From contig NW_013657606.1 in NCBI RefSeq assembly GCF_000142905.1, forward strand, positions 14,923 through 36,900: a stretch of DNA of 21,978 nt. Direction: 5' to 3'. Below the pieces are notes generated by a model. That model was not told where the DNA came from. It saw only the letters and a list, made by a program, of their open reading frames with translations, and did no database searches. Made by a program: the position numbers and the translations under genes. This stretch comes from Thecamonas trahens ATCC 50062 (taxonomy: Eukaryota; Apusozoa; Apusomonadida; Apusomonadidae). Positions 8,901-17,437 of the stretch are shown one piece after another. Each line of letters begins with the position of its first letter. Position 1 is the first letter of the stretch.

Positions 8901-9564
8901 CGCACCACCGCCCGCCGCGGCTACGATCCGCACGTCGCCGCCCTCGCCCTCCTCGCCGACGCCTGGGCCGCCCTCTTTGGCCGCCCGGCTGTCGCCCTCC
9001 TCACCGCCGCCGTCAACGCCGCAGGCGCAGACACCGCCGAGCCGGCAGTCCATCTCCACGCATACCTCGTCCAGCAGCAGATGGTCGTCGCCGCCTCCTC
9101 GCGCGCCGCCGCCCCGCCGCTCCCGCTCATCGCCCTCGCCGCCGCCCGCGGCCTCTTTGTCCACGTCGCCCTCTCAGGCGCCCTGCCCTGGCCCTCGGCC
9201 GCTCCAGCCTCGGCCGTCGCCCCCGAGCTCGTCTCCGCCCGCGCCGACCTCGCCGCCTCCTCCGCCGGTGCCTTTCTCCGCATCGCCTTTGGCGGGCCGG
9301 CCGGTGGCCCGTCGTCCTTCACGCCCTCGTCGTCCTACCCGTCGTCCGAGCTCCCGCCCCTGACCGAGCCCATCGCCCTCGCCTCGGACCTGCTCGCCGC
9401 CGCCACCACCACCGCCGCCGCCGCCCGCTCCGCCATCCCCATCGCCCGCTCAAGCTCGGCCACCACGGCCCTCTGCCCGGCTCCGACCCGGGCCCACCTC
9501 CGCCTGGACCTCTCTGTCCTCTCTCGCCGCCTGTCCACCTCCTCCTCCTCGTCGCCGTCGTCGT

Positions 9565-9598
<34 letters not shown>

Positions 9599-10973
9599 AT
9601 CAACATCATCATCGTCCGCCTCGTCGTCCGCTTCCTCGTCGTCTGCTGCCGAGGAGCAGCAGGCCCGTCGCACGCCGCCCTCGTCGCCATCGTCCTCGTC
9701 CTCGCCCTCGTCCTCGTCCTCGTCCTCGCTGGTGGCGGCAAACGAGGCGAACCCGGGCGGCTCGCCGCTGGCATCGACGCGGACCGAGACAACGGCAGGC
9801 TCTGCCGCTGACGATCTCTCGCTGCCGTCGGACGCCGTCTCGCACTGCCTCATCTCGTCGTCGACGGGCATCTGCCTCGGCGGTGGAGGGAGGGCCAAGA
9901 GCGCCGGTGGCTTCTCGGTCGGCTTCCCCGTCGGCGGCGTGGCAGGCCTCCCAGCACTGCGTCCGCTGCCGTGGCGGGTGCCCGGCGGCCTGATCCGCTC
10001 GCTGGTGGCTTCGGGCCGCGGGCGCGGGTGGTCCGGCTCGTGCGGCGCGAGCACGCCCGGCCGCTACGCCCAGCCCTTTGGCCGGGCCGACATCGCCGTG
10101 GTCGTCAAGGTTCTCCGCCGCCAGGCCTACGCGCCCGAGGCCCTTGTCCGCATCGTCGCTGCCGCCTCCACCGCCGCCCTCGTCGCCGAGGCCTCGCCAG
10201 CCCTCATCGGCCCGCTCGCCGTCTGCCTCGACCCGCCGCACATCGCCCTCGTCTACCCGCGCTATCCGGCAGGCACCCTCGCCGACGCCCTCGCCACCGC
10301 TGCCCCGGCCTCCCTCGCCCCGCCGATTGTCCGCGCCGTCGCCATCGCCACCGCCACCGCCCTCGCCCGCCTCCACGCCGCTCTCGGCGACGGCTCGGGC
10401 CACGGCATGCTCCACCCGGCCAACATCCTCCTCGTCGCCTCACGCACCGGCGATACCGTCGATGCGCACCTAGTCGACTTTAGCCTCGGCCCCATCCGCG
10501 CAGAGCTCGGCGCCCTCGCCGCCGTACCGCACCCGGCTTACGCCGCTCCCGATCTCCTTGCCCCCGCCGCTGCCGCCGCCGCCCTCGCCGCCGCCGCACG
10601 CGATGTGCCCACCTCCTCAGCGTCGTCGTCCCTCTCCTCGGCGCCCGCGGACGTCTTTATCTTTGCCTCGATCCTCTACGAGATGCTCACCGGCCGCAAG
10701 GCCTTTGCCGGCCACAACGTCCTCGCCGTCGCCGCCGCCGTCGCCGACTGCCGCACCCCACCCGTCCTCCCGGACACCATCGCCTCGCCCGAGCTCCGCG
10801 CCATCATGGCGGAAGCGTGGGCGCCCGATCCGGCCGCACGTCCCTCCATGCGCGACATTGCCGCCCGCCTCGCCCTCCTCGCCACAGCAGACTACGCCGC
10901 CCAAGGCCGCTCCCACCCGCCCGCCGGCCGAATCTCGCTCGCCGTCGCCGCCCATCGCTACGCCTCGCGCTAG
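5901..10973 (+). CDS. Receptor-like protein: solute-binding-type ectodomain, one TM span, two kinase-like domains
   Basis: A 1690-residue predicted type I membrane protein. Residues 1-32 form a signal peptide. The ectodomain (about 45-370) resembles bacterial extracellular solute-binding proteins: YAVPAFALADSC, then PSSWDDLAALC, then a THGEELYGQLLAGS block, in the right order. A Pro-rich linker leads to a TM span at about 402-425 followed by RRKR. Kinase-like domain 1 (about 455-860) has V484 in place of the beta-3 Lys, HGAVSSSA at 578-585 in place of HRDLKPxN, and DFA at 598. A Ser/Arg-rich insert separates DFA from the APE-like motif (APELLE, about 754). A possible decayed class III cyclase region follows (about 910-1090), then a Ser tract (1212-1276). 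Kinase-like domain 2 (about 1390-1664) keeps K1403 but reads HGMLHPAN at 1501-1508 and DFS at 1526. Both domains lack the catalytic Asp, so both are probable pseudokinases related to TKL/receptor kinases. The first ATG with a signal peptide was taken as start. Confidence 0.8.
9534..9728 (+). repeat. In-frame TCG/TCC/TCA trinucleotide repeat (poly-Ser)
   Basis: This stretch encodes residues 1212-1276 of the receptor-like protein, mostly serine, through TCG, TCC and TCA codons with a recurring TCGTCGTCA pattern. It joins the cyclase-like region to the second kinase-like domain and is probably a flexible linker of variable length. On the opposite strand it gives long Asp/Glu-rich open readings that are only shadows. 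Confidence 0.85.
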
Positions 10974-11108
10974 CCACTCCCGCCCGCACCCATAAAGCAC
11001 GGCTCTTTACCTCGCAGGCACTCATCGCCGGCTTACCCATCCTCGCTCCCAAGCACGTATGTATGTCCATAGGCTGCCCGCAGAGCCGAGGTCGTGGGTA
11101 CGGCTCTT

Positions 11109-14100
11109 CTACCCGGAATTGCCCGAGACAGCGCCCGAGGTGCCGGACGACTCATTGCCGCGGTTGCGGGCGACGGCGGCATTGAGCGCGCTGGAGATGG
11201 CGTTCTGGGCATGGGCATGGTGGTGGTGGTGGTGGTGGTGGTGGCGGTGACGATGGGTGTGGGGGTGAGGTGAGGAATCGCTTGCTGCCGACGACGACGA
11301 CGCCGACGTCGGCGCGTACGAGTACGAGTACTCGCCGTCGGGCACGCCAGCGATAACGCCTGCGAGCGACGCCGCCGCCTTCTCCACCACATGCACTGCG
11401 TTGCCGTACCGCTTGCGCTCCGCCTCCATCTCGGCCTCCCACTCCGAGTCGCCGATCTTGCGCAGCGCCATGGTCTCCCGCAGATGGTTCCACCCGTCGT
11501 CTGACGACGCCGTCGAGCCCGTGGTCGACGCTGTCGAGCCCGTGGTCGTCGCCGACGAGCCGAACGAGGTTGTCGACGGCCGGCGGTAGTCGGCGGCGGC
11601 AATGGCACGCTCGTCCACGGACATGCTGTCGGCCTCGTACTCGTGGTCTGAGTGGTCTGCGCAGCAGCCGGTGAAGAGGCTGTCTCGCTTACGCCACACC
11701 CGCCAAACAAGGACGAGCAGCAGGACGGCGGCGATGGTGATGGCGAGGGCGTTGCGGTAGGCCTCCTGCTCGGCCGTCTCGCCAGCAAGGGCGTCGGCGT
11801 CAAGGAAGAAGACCAGCTGGATGGCAGCGGCAAGGCCAACCGCGATCTGGACCCAGTTGTTGGCCTCGACCTTGAACGGCCACACAAAGATGACCACCAC
11901 CGTGTTGGCCAGGAACGACATGCCGGCGGCAAAGATCTTGACCGCCGGCTCGTCCGAGAGGGTGGTCTGGAGGACGAGGACGAGGTTGATGCCCAGCGCC
12001 AGGAGCCGGAACCAGAAGTAGCGGACATGGAGGCCGCGGGTGAGAAAGGCAAAGGGTCCTGCCTTGAGCGCCGCCAGCGCCCCGCGCTGCAGCGCACGCG
12101 TCATGAGGAAGAGGGTGATGAGCGGGAAGCCGGCGACGTAGACGACAATGAGGATCCAGATGACCACGACGGTCGACTTGTGCGAGCCCTCGTAGCAGAG
12201 CGTCGAGAGCTCCATCGCAAGACGCTTCTGCGAGTTGACCTGCTTGCAGTACACGCCCTGCACGCACCGCAGCGTCAGCTGAAAGTACACCGCAGTCAGC
12301 AGCATGATGAGCGCAAGTGGCGCACGCTGCAGGTACCGCGCACGGACCGACGAGTGCGCCACAAGATACGCCGCAATCTCGTCTGCTCCAGAGTCAGAGT
12401 TGAGCGCATGCCCACGGAACGAGAGCGAGCCGTCGCTCCCGGGCCCGGACCACACTCCCGACCGGTCCGACGTCGACCGGCCCGAGAGCCCCGACGTTGT
12501 TGTCGTCATCGTGCCCGCCTGCTGCTGCTGCTGCTCGCTCCACGACGTCGACGTCAGCGTGTAGTCATCGGTCATCGACGAGCACGAGCTCGTCCTGGTC
12601 CGGCTCGAGGTCGCCGACTCGCCGTTGGCCTCGTCGCCGCCCTCGCCCTTGGACTTTTTCTTGAACAGCGACTTGAGCGAGGGCACCCGGTAGCCGACGA
12701 CGGCGTAGACGCCCGAGGCGACGAGAAAGGCGACAATGGCAATGCCAATGAGGGCAAGGGTGCCCCAGAAGACCTGCACAAAGCCGATCGAGGCCGAGAA
12801 GTAGCACGCCGGCTGCACAAACTCGACGTCAAAGAGGACAAACGAGAGAGAGCGGAAGAGCGCGTTGAGATCGCGCCCGGTCTGCGAGTTGAGCCGCGAC
12901 GACGCCAGCCGCCCGACAAAGACCACCTGCTGGAGGGCAAGGAGGCCTGCGACGACCGCAGAGAGCTTGGCCACAGAGAGGACGGCAATGCCAAGAAAGA
13001 CAAGTCCGGTCATGATCAGCGCCGTGATGACCAGCAGCGCAAGCTCGCCCTTGTCGCCCTTGTCGCACACCCGGCAGACTCCGCCGTCCCGAAAGTACGC
13101 CGGCGTGATGCACGAGTCGCAGAACTCGCCCGTGTAGCCGGCGCTGGTGTCACACTGCTGCGTGTTGCGCACTCCGCCGGCAAGCGCCGTCGGTGAGAGC
13201 GGACACTCCTCAGGCATCTCGCCCAGAGCGCCGCAGCACGCCTCGCGGATGGCGCACGCCCCGGGCTGGGTCAGCTCCGAGTACGACCAGTACCCGAGCC
13301 GCGGCCAGAGCCGCGAGCCACCAGGACAGACCGCGCCCGTCGGGCACGGCCGGCACTCGGTGCCGGTGAACCACAAGCCGGTCGCTGTGCAGTTGAACGC
13401 CACCGCCGCATCGATGAACACCACGCCAGAGACGTCCGTCGCGTTGGTCGTCGTCGTCACCACAATGGTTGGGTACCCGCCGGGAAGCCCGGCAGGGAGA
13501 TCAAAGGTCAGCGTCGACGAGCCTGTCGTCGCGCCCGTCTGCAGCAGGCTCCGCGACCCGCTGCCGCTCCCTGAGCCACGGCTGCTTGCTGCCGGGTAGA
13601 CCGAGACTCCGTTGACCGTCACGTTCACCGTCGCGTTGAAGCCGGTGCCCACAAAGGTGACGACTCCGCCTGCCGGTCCGTACACGCACGAGTTGACGCA
13701 GCCCTGGACCACCACCGGAGGCCCCGGCGGCGGTGGCGGCGGCGACGAAGGCGGCGGAACAGGCACGTACGCTGGGTACATTGCCTCGTCAGAGTGCCGC
13801 CGCGCCACAGAGAGAATCGCATACACCGTCTCCCCTTCAAACGTCGTGGGTGGCGGGCGAGCCGGTCCCGACAACGCCACCCGCGGGCTCTCTACCTGCT
13901 TCGAGCTGCGATCCGGAATGTAGCCATAGCCACCAGCTGCAGAACGCGACCACGGCTGGGACTGCCTCTGCAACGTCGACGATTGCCGCGGCAGTTCGCA
14001 GGCATCGCCGACGTCTCCCCAGATCGTCGTCACCTCGGCGGTAGCCAGGTTGACTCGACGAAAGACGCTTCCGCCGATACACTCATCGTTGACAATGAGG

Positions 14101-14987
14101 TGGTTGTCGTGGTCGAGTGCCATGGTCCTGATCCTGGCAAACCGAGCCGCCGATCCGAGGCCGTCGACAATGATGGGGGGCTCGTCCGGCTTGCCAGCCA
14201 CCTCCACGTACGTCTGTGACTCGAGCTGGAGAGCCGTGATATACCCCCGGGCAGAGACGTAAATGGTCTTGCCGTCGGCAGACATGACCGCACAGTCGAT
14301 GTTGGTCGCCAAGGTGGCCGAGGCAAACGGACCGTACACCGCCGGGTTGCCGCCGGTGAGGACAAGCGTCTCGGTCGAAGTCTGTCCGCTGTGGTCGATG
14401 CGGTAGTAGTTGTCGCTGGTAAAGTGGTGGATCGCGCCAGAGCCACCGCCAATCGCAGACCCAAACGCAGAGCCCCGCGAGAAAACCACTTCACGACCAG
14501 CCATGGCCAGGTTGTCGACGCTAAAGGCAAAGAGGTCGCGGGTGGCGGTGAGGTACACCCGCGGCGACGCCGTACTACCAAACGGATCCATAGCCAAGTT
14601 TGCCGTCGTCACTTCGGAAAACGACGCACCAAGCGGCTCCAGCACAACCGACGTCTTGCTCAGCTCAACGTTCCGAAGCGCGAGCGAGTTGTAAAGGATG
14701 CACGTTGCGTTGCTGAGCGACCCGATCGAGTCGGGCCGGAAGATGAGACCCTTGCCGCCCGATCCGTTCGGCACCGACGCCAGGCCAAGGGTCCGCTCCA
14801 TCTCAGTCCCGCCCTGCGACGTCGGCGAGATCTTGCGAATGCTGTCAAAGGTGACGTAGTAGTACTCGCGATCAAACAGCGCGTCTGCCGCAACCGGCGA
14901 CACCACCACCGCCGCCAGATACACCAACACCACCACCAGCATCCACTTTGCCTCCATGACCTTCATCTTTCCAGAACACTGTGTCAT
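11109..14987 (-). CDS. Large surface protein: NHL-type propeller, TIG domain, Cys-rich module, about eight TM spans
   Basis: About 1292 residues from the ATG at 14987. An ATG at 14966 gives an even cleaner signal peptide (MKVMEAKWMLVVVLVYLAAV). The ectodomain holds NHL/SMP-30-like propeller repeats (for example DGLGSAARFARIRTMALD, nt 14410-13980), a proline hinge, an IPT/TIG-like domain (nt about 13700-13400) and a Cys-rich GCC2/GCC3-like module (CRPCPTGAVCPGG onward, nt 13360-13070). Hydrophobic segments follow at nt about 13060-12680 and 12320-11690, split by a Ser/Thr/Lys-rich loop. The last membrane block (FLTRGLHVRYFWFR, then VWPFKVEANN) matches a polytopic family expanded in oomycetes and other protists. 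The cytoplasmic tail has a His-rich run. Probably a surface sensor or adhesin; ligand unknown. An ATG at 15092 would place AT-rich promoter-like sequence in the protein and was not chosen. Confidence 0.8.
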   Translation of the reverse strand: MTQCSGKMKVMEAKWMLVVVLVYLAAVVVSPVAADALFDREYYYVTFDSIRKISPTSQGGTEMERTLGLASVPNGSGGKGLIFRPDSIGSLSNATCILYNSLALRNVELSKTSVVLEPLGASFSEVTTANLAMDPFGSTASPRVYLTATRDLFAFSVDNLAMAGREVVFSRGSAFGSAIGGGSGAIHHFTSDNYYRIDHSGQTSTETLVLTGGNPAVYGPFASATLATNIDCAVMSADGKTIYVSARGYITALQLESQTYVEVAGKPDEPPIIVDGLGSAARFARIRTMALDHDNHLIVNDECIGGSVFRRVNLATAEVTTIWGDVGDACELPRQSSTLQRQSQPWSRSAAGGYGYIPDRSSKQVESPRVALSGPARPPPTTFEGETVYAILSVARRHSDEAMYPAYVPVPPPSSPPPPPPGPPVVVQGCVNSCVYGPAGGVVTFVGTGFNATVNVTVNGVSVYPAASSRGSGSGSGSRSLLQTGATTGSSTLTFDLPAGLPGGYPTIVVTTTTNATDVSGVVFIDAAVAFNCTATGLWFTGTECRPCPTGAVCPGGSRLWPRLGYWSYSELTQPGACAIREACCGALGEMPEECPLSPTALAGGVRNTQQCDTSAGYTGEFCDSCITPAYFRDGGVCRVCDKGDKGELALLVITALIMTGLVFLGIAVLSVAKLSAVVAGLLALQQVVFVGRLASSRLNSQTGRDLNALFRSLSFVLFDVEFVQPACYFSASIGFVQVFWGTLALIGIAIVAFLVASGVYAVVGYRVPSLKSLFKKKSKGEGGDEANGESATSSRTRTSSCSSMTDDYTLTSTSWSEQQQQQAGTMTTTTSGLSGRSTSDRSGVWSGPGSDGSLSFRGHALNSDSGADEIAAYLVAHSSVRARYLQRAPLALIMLLTAVYFQLTLRCVQGVYCKQVNSQKRLAMELSTLCYEGSHKSTVVVIWILIVVYVAGFPLITLFLMTRALQRGALAALKAGPFAFLTRGLHVRYFWFRLLALGINLVLVLQTTLSDEPAVKIFAAGMSFLANTVVVIFVWPFKVEANNWVQIAVGLAAAIQLVFFLDADALAGETAEQEAYRNALAITIAAVLLLVLVWRVWRKRDSLFTGCCADHSDHEYEADSMSVDERAIAAADYRRPSTTSFGSSATTTGSTASTTGSTASSDDGWNHLRETMALRKIGDSEWEAEMEAERKRYGNAVHVVEKAAASLAGVIAGVPDGEYSYSYAPTSASSSSAASDSSPHPHTHRHRHHHHHHHHHAHAQNAISSALNAAVARNRGNESSGTSGAVSGNSG
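11216..11243 (-). repeat. GTG/TGG trinucleotide repeat encoding a His run
   Basis: A TGG/GTG repeat on the plus strand reads as CAC codons on the minus strand and gives a run of nine or so histidines near the C-terminus of the large surface protein, preceded by alternating His and Arg/Thr residues (HPHTHRHRH). It may bind metal or simply be slippage-prone DNA. Confidence 0.8.
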
Positions 14988-15860
14988 CGACCGCAAGCCA
15001 GAAGAGCGGAAGGATGGGAAAAAAGATGTTCCCTGTTCTCTTCTATTTTTTTTCCGGTCCCTAAAGACAGAGCCAAATTTTTTCCCGAACAAAGCTCAGC
15101 TGACGACCAAGACGCACCAAGAGAGAAGAGGAGGGGGAGCAGAGGAGGGGGGGGAGGGGGAGCAGTGAGTGTAGAGGAAGAATAGCGGAGGGCTAAGGGG
15201 GAAGGAAGCGGGGGATGGGGGGGGGGGGATGGGGGGTGTCGGTGGTGGGGGGGGGGGGGAAAAGAGAAAAATATTTTCACCCCGGAGGAGGGAGTCGTGG
15301 GCTGGCGGTTGATGGGCGCATCAGTCCGGCCGACGGACGGCGGGCGAAGGGGGGGAGGAGGCTTGGGCAAGACCAGGCAGGCGGCGAGGGGCAAGGGCCA
15401 TGGTGACGGCCACCACATTGGCCCTGGAAGGGGGGGGGGGAGGGGGGGGGAGGGGGGGGGGTGTACACATGTGGTATACCATGACAGCCATGTTGTGCAT
15501 ACCCTTACAAAGGATGCGAGAGTGGAGTTACGCCGCCACCACCGCTTCGCCGTATGCCCCCCCGTGGGTCATTCCGAGCATGGTCTCCGCAACGCGTGGG
15601 GGGTGGCGGGTGGGGGGTGGTCAGAGGGCGAGAAAAAATTTATCGAGGCCCAAAACCCAGACACTACACACATGCACCCGATGAGACGAACACAGGTGAC
15701 AGGTGGATGGTGATGGTGATGGTGGGCAATGTGCTGTTGGGGTGGGCGGGGATGGGCGGGGGTGGGTGGGCGTGCGTGGGCATGCGCGGGCATGAGCGTG
15801 GGCGTGGGCATGGGTGGGGGCGTGAGCACGGCACATTCATCTCGGCCGGATTATCGCTCA
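14988..15860. other. G-rich divergent promoter region
   Basis: This region separates two divergently transcribed genes and must hold both promoters. 15010-15095 contains T-runs (TTTTTTTT near 15045 and AAATTTTTT near 15074) next to the minus-strand gene. 15115-15265 is almost purely purine with G-runs up to 14. 15430-15461 is a very G-rich block. Near 15632 an AAAAAATTTA island precedes the ankyrin gene, followed by GGTGAT and GGGCGTGG repeats (15700-15830). Glycine-rich readings upstream of ATG 15861 are composition artefacts. Confidence 0.55.
15430..15461 (+). repeat. G11-A-G9-A-G10 tract, potential G-quadruplex
   Basis: Three long G-runs separated by single adenines on the plus strand. 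Such a tract can fold into G-quadruplexes and is a strong polymerase pause or slippage site. It lies about 400 bp upstream of the ankyrin gene and about 440 bp upstream of the large surface-protein gene on the other strand. Confidence 0.85.
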
Positions 15861-17132
15861 ATGTCGGCAGCATCGCTCGAATCGCTCCCGGTTGAGCTCC
15901 TGCATCATGTGGCATACGATGTGGAGGTGCTAGGCCCGTCAGATGTGATCTCGCTCGCCTGTGTCTCGCGACGGTTGGCCACGGCGCTGCTGAGCGACGA
16001 GTACGGCAAGGCGCGGGCGGCTTCGCTGGCAGGCTTTCATCGCTGCGTGGCTCTCGGGCTCTGGCGCGGGGCGAGGCTCGCGCTCAACCGGCGGCATAGG
16101 TCGAGGTGGCGGGTACGGACCTTTGATCTGGTGTGCGTATTTGATCCGAGCGTGATCGGCGAGGACAGGGACGGCTACTGCGGCGGCGACGACGACGACG
16201 GCGGCTGGGCCGATCTTGTGCGGGCGCTTGACGATGGCGGCGAGGAGATGCATCTCTCGATGTACGTGCGCAAGCGACTCTGGCCACATCTGCATCCGCC
16301 GGTATGGATCGAGGCTCTCCCGCTGCAACCGACGGCGCTTGCCGTTGCCGCGGCTGCGGTCGGGGCTGCCGAGCTGGCGGTCGAGCTCGGCAGGCGAGTC
16401 GATGACGAGCGAGTCTGCGATGACTTCCTTGTGGCGGCAAGCGCAGCAGGTGCGACAGAGGTTGTACGGACATGGCTTGCCGAGGGACGAGGCCATGCTG
16501 GGGCACGGAACAACGCGGCGCTCCGGTTGGCAGCTGCTCGGGGAGCCGTCCGAGTGGTGGAAGAGCTCCTCGGAGCCGACGGGGCGGCGCCCGAGGCCAT
16601 GCAGAGCGTGGCGCTGCGGGTGGCGGCGCGGAACGGACACGCCGAGGTGGTAGCGATGCTACTGGCAGATGGGCGGGCATCACCTGCGGCAGCTGGGCAG
16701 GCAGCGTTGCGGCAGGCGGCCAAGGCTGGTCACGCCGATGTGGTCAGCTTGCTCCTGGCGGACGCCCGGGTCGATCCCGTGGCGACGTGGGCGCTGGTAG
16801 ATGCGGCTGGCGGCGGTCACAGCGCAGTGGTGGCCATGCTCCTTGACGATGGCCGTTGCGATCCGGGTGCGAGGCAGCAGCAGGCCTTGGTCGATGCCGC
16901 CTTTGATGGCCATCTTGACGTCGTCCGCCTGCTACTTGCTGACGCCCGGGTGGATCCTGCTGCCCGGGACTCGGTCGCCCTCCGTTGGGCCGCCTTGAAC
17001 GGGCATGATGGCGTTGTGACGGCCTTGATCGACGATGGCCGTGTTGATGTCGATGCCTGTGGTGGTGATGCTGTGACTACTGCGCTGGAGATGGGCCATG
17101 ACCGCGTGCTTGCCGTCCTACGGCGGTCGTAG
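15861..17132 (+). CDS. F-box-like / ankyrin-repeat protein
   Basis: A 423-residue soluble protein. Residues 1-45 (SLESLPVELLHHVAYDVE, then DVISLACVSRRLA) look like an F-box, which would bind Skp1 in an SCF ubiquitin ligase. The middle (about 50-150) is less conserved and includes an acidic DDDD run. From about residue 155 to the end there are roughly seven to eight ankyrin repeats with the typical GHxxVVxxLLxDGRxDP pattern (GHAEVVAMLLADGR, GHADVVSLLLADAR, GHLDVVRLLLADAR). The last two full units are very similar at the DNA level, suggesting recent internal duplication. The ankyrin part would select a partner protein, unknown here. The start at ATG 15861 was chosen because the F-box-like region begins immediately; upstream in-frame sequence is Gly-rich low complexity. 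Confidence 0.82.
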   Translation: MSAASLESLPVELLHHVAYDVEVLGPSDVISLACVSRRLATALLSDEYGKARAASLAGFHRCVALGLWRGARLALNRRHRSRWRVRTFDLVCVFDPSVIGEDRDGYCGGDDDDGGWADLVRALDDGGEEMHLSMYVRKRLWPHLHPPVWIEALPLQPTALAVAAAAVGAAELAVELGRRVDDERVCDDFLVAASAAGATEVVRTWLAEGRGHAGARNNAALRLAAARGAVRVVEELLGADGAAPEAMQSVALRVAARNGHAEVVAMLLADGRASPAAAGQAALRQAAKAGHADVVSLLLADARVDPVATWALVDAAGGGHSAVVAMLLDDGRCDPGARQQQALVDAAFDGHLDVVRLLLADARVDPAARDSVALRWAALNGHDGVVTALIDDGRVDVDACGGDAVTTALEMGHDRVLAVLRRS

Positions 17133-17437
17133 TTGCCACCATCCCCATCACCCGTACCCATGCCCATCACCCATCACCCATCACCCATACCCATACCCAT
17201 CATCACCACCACACCCATCCCCATCACCCATCACCCATCACCCATCACCCATCACCCATCATCATCGCGGCTGCCCTCAGCGGCTGACGTGACTCACTCA
17301 TTGTTCGCCGCATCCGCACGTCATCCGCAGGCCCATCCCCCCTGCTGCACTCATCAACCACACTCCACTGGTCGACCACCACGCGACAAAGGTCGACGTG
17401 TTGGCGAGGCATCATCCAGAGCGTGCGGAGACTGAGT
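17133..17437. other. Spacer between the ankyrin and CRY-DASH genes
   Basis: The first half is a CCCATCA/CCCATA minisatellite. The second half (17270-17437) is ordinary mixed sequence that must carry the CRY-DASH promoter. No TATA-like element and no RNA gene were recognised. Confidence 0.55.
17148..17270. repeat. CCCATCA-type minisatellite
   Basis: The 7-bp unit CCCATCA occurs in two clusters: three copies near 17163-17186 followed by CCCATA variants, and six in tandem at about 17221-17263. It starts 16 bp after the stop of the ankyrin gene. The complementary motif (GGTGATGG) occurs upstream of the same gene near 15707-15722. Confidence 0.85.

Noticed and set aside
8364-9164. Minus-strand readings opposite the receptor gene, including Asp-rich ones near 9335-10415
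   Set aside because: They are antisense of Ala-rich and poly-Ser coding sequence and carry no motif.
11652-13196. 514-codon plus-strand reading opposite the large surface protein
   Set aside because: Arg/Asp/Glu-rich shadow without domains; the minus strand shows propeller, Cys-rich and TM features.
14988-15092. 35-residue N-terminal extension of the large surface protein
   Set aside because: It would place a long basic stretch before a clear signal peptide and would translate an AT-rich, promoter-like segment.
15729-15860. Gly-rich N-terminal extension of the ankyrin protein
   Set aside because: It translates the G-rich repeat region; the F-box-like domain starts directly at ATG 15861.
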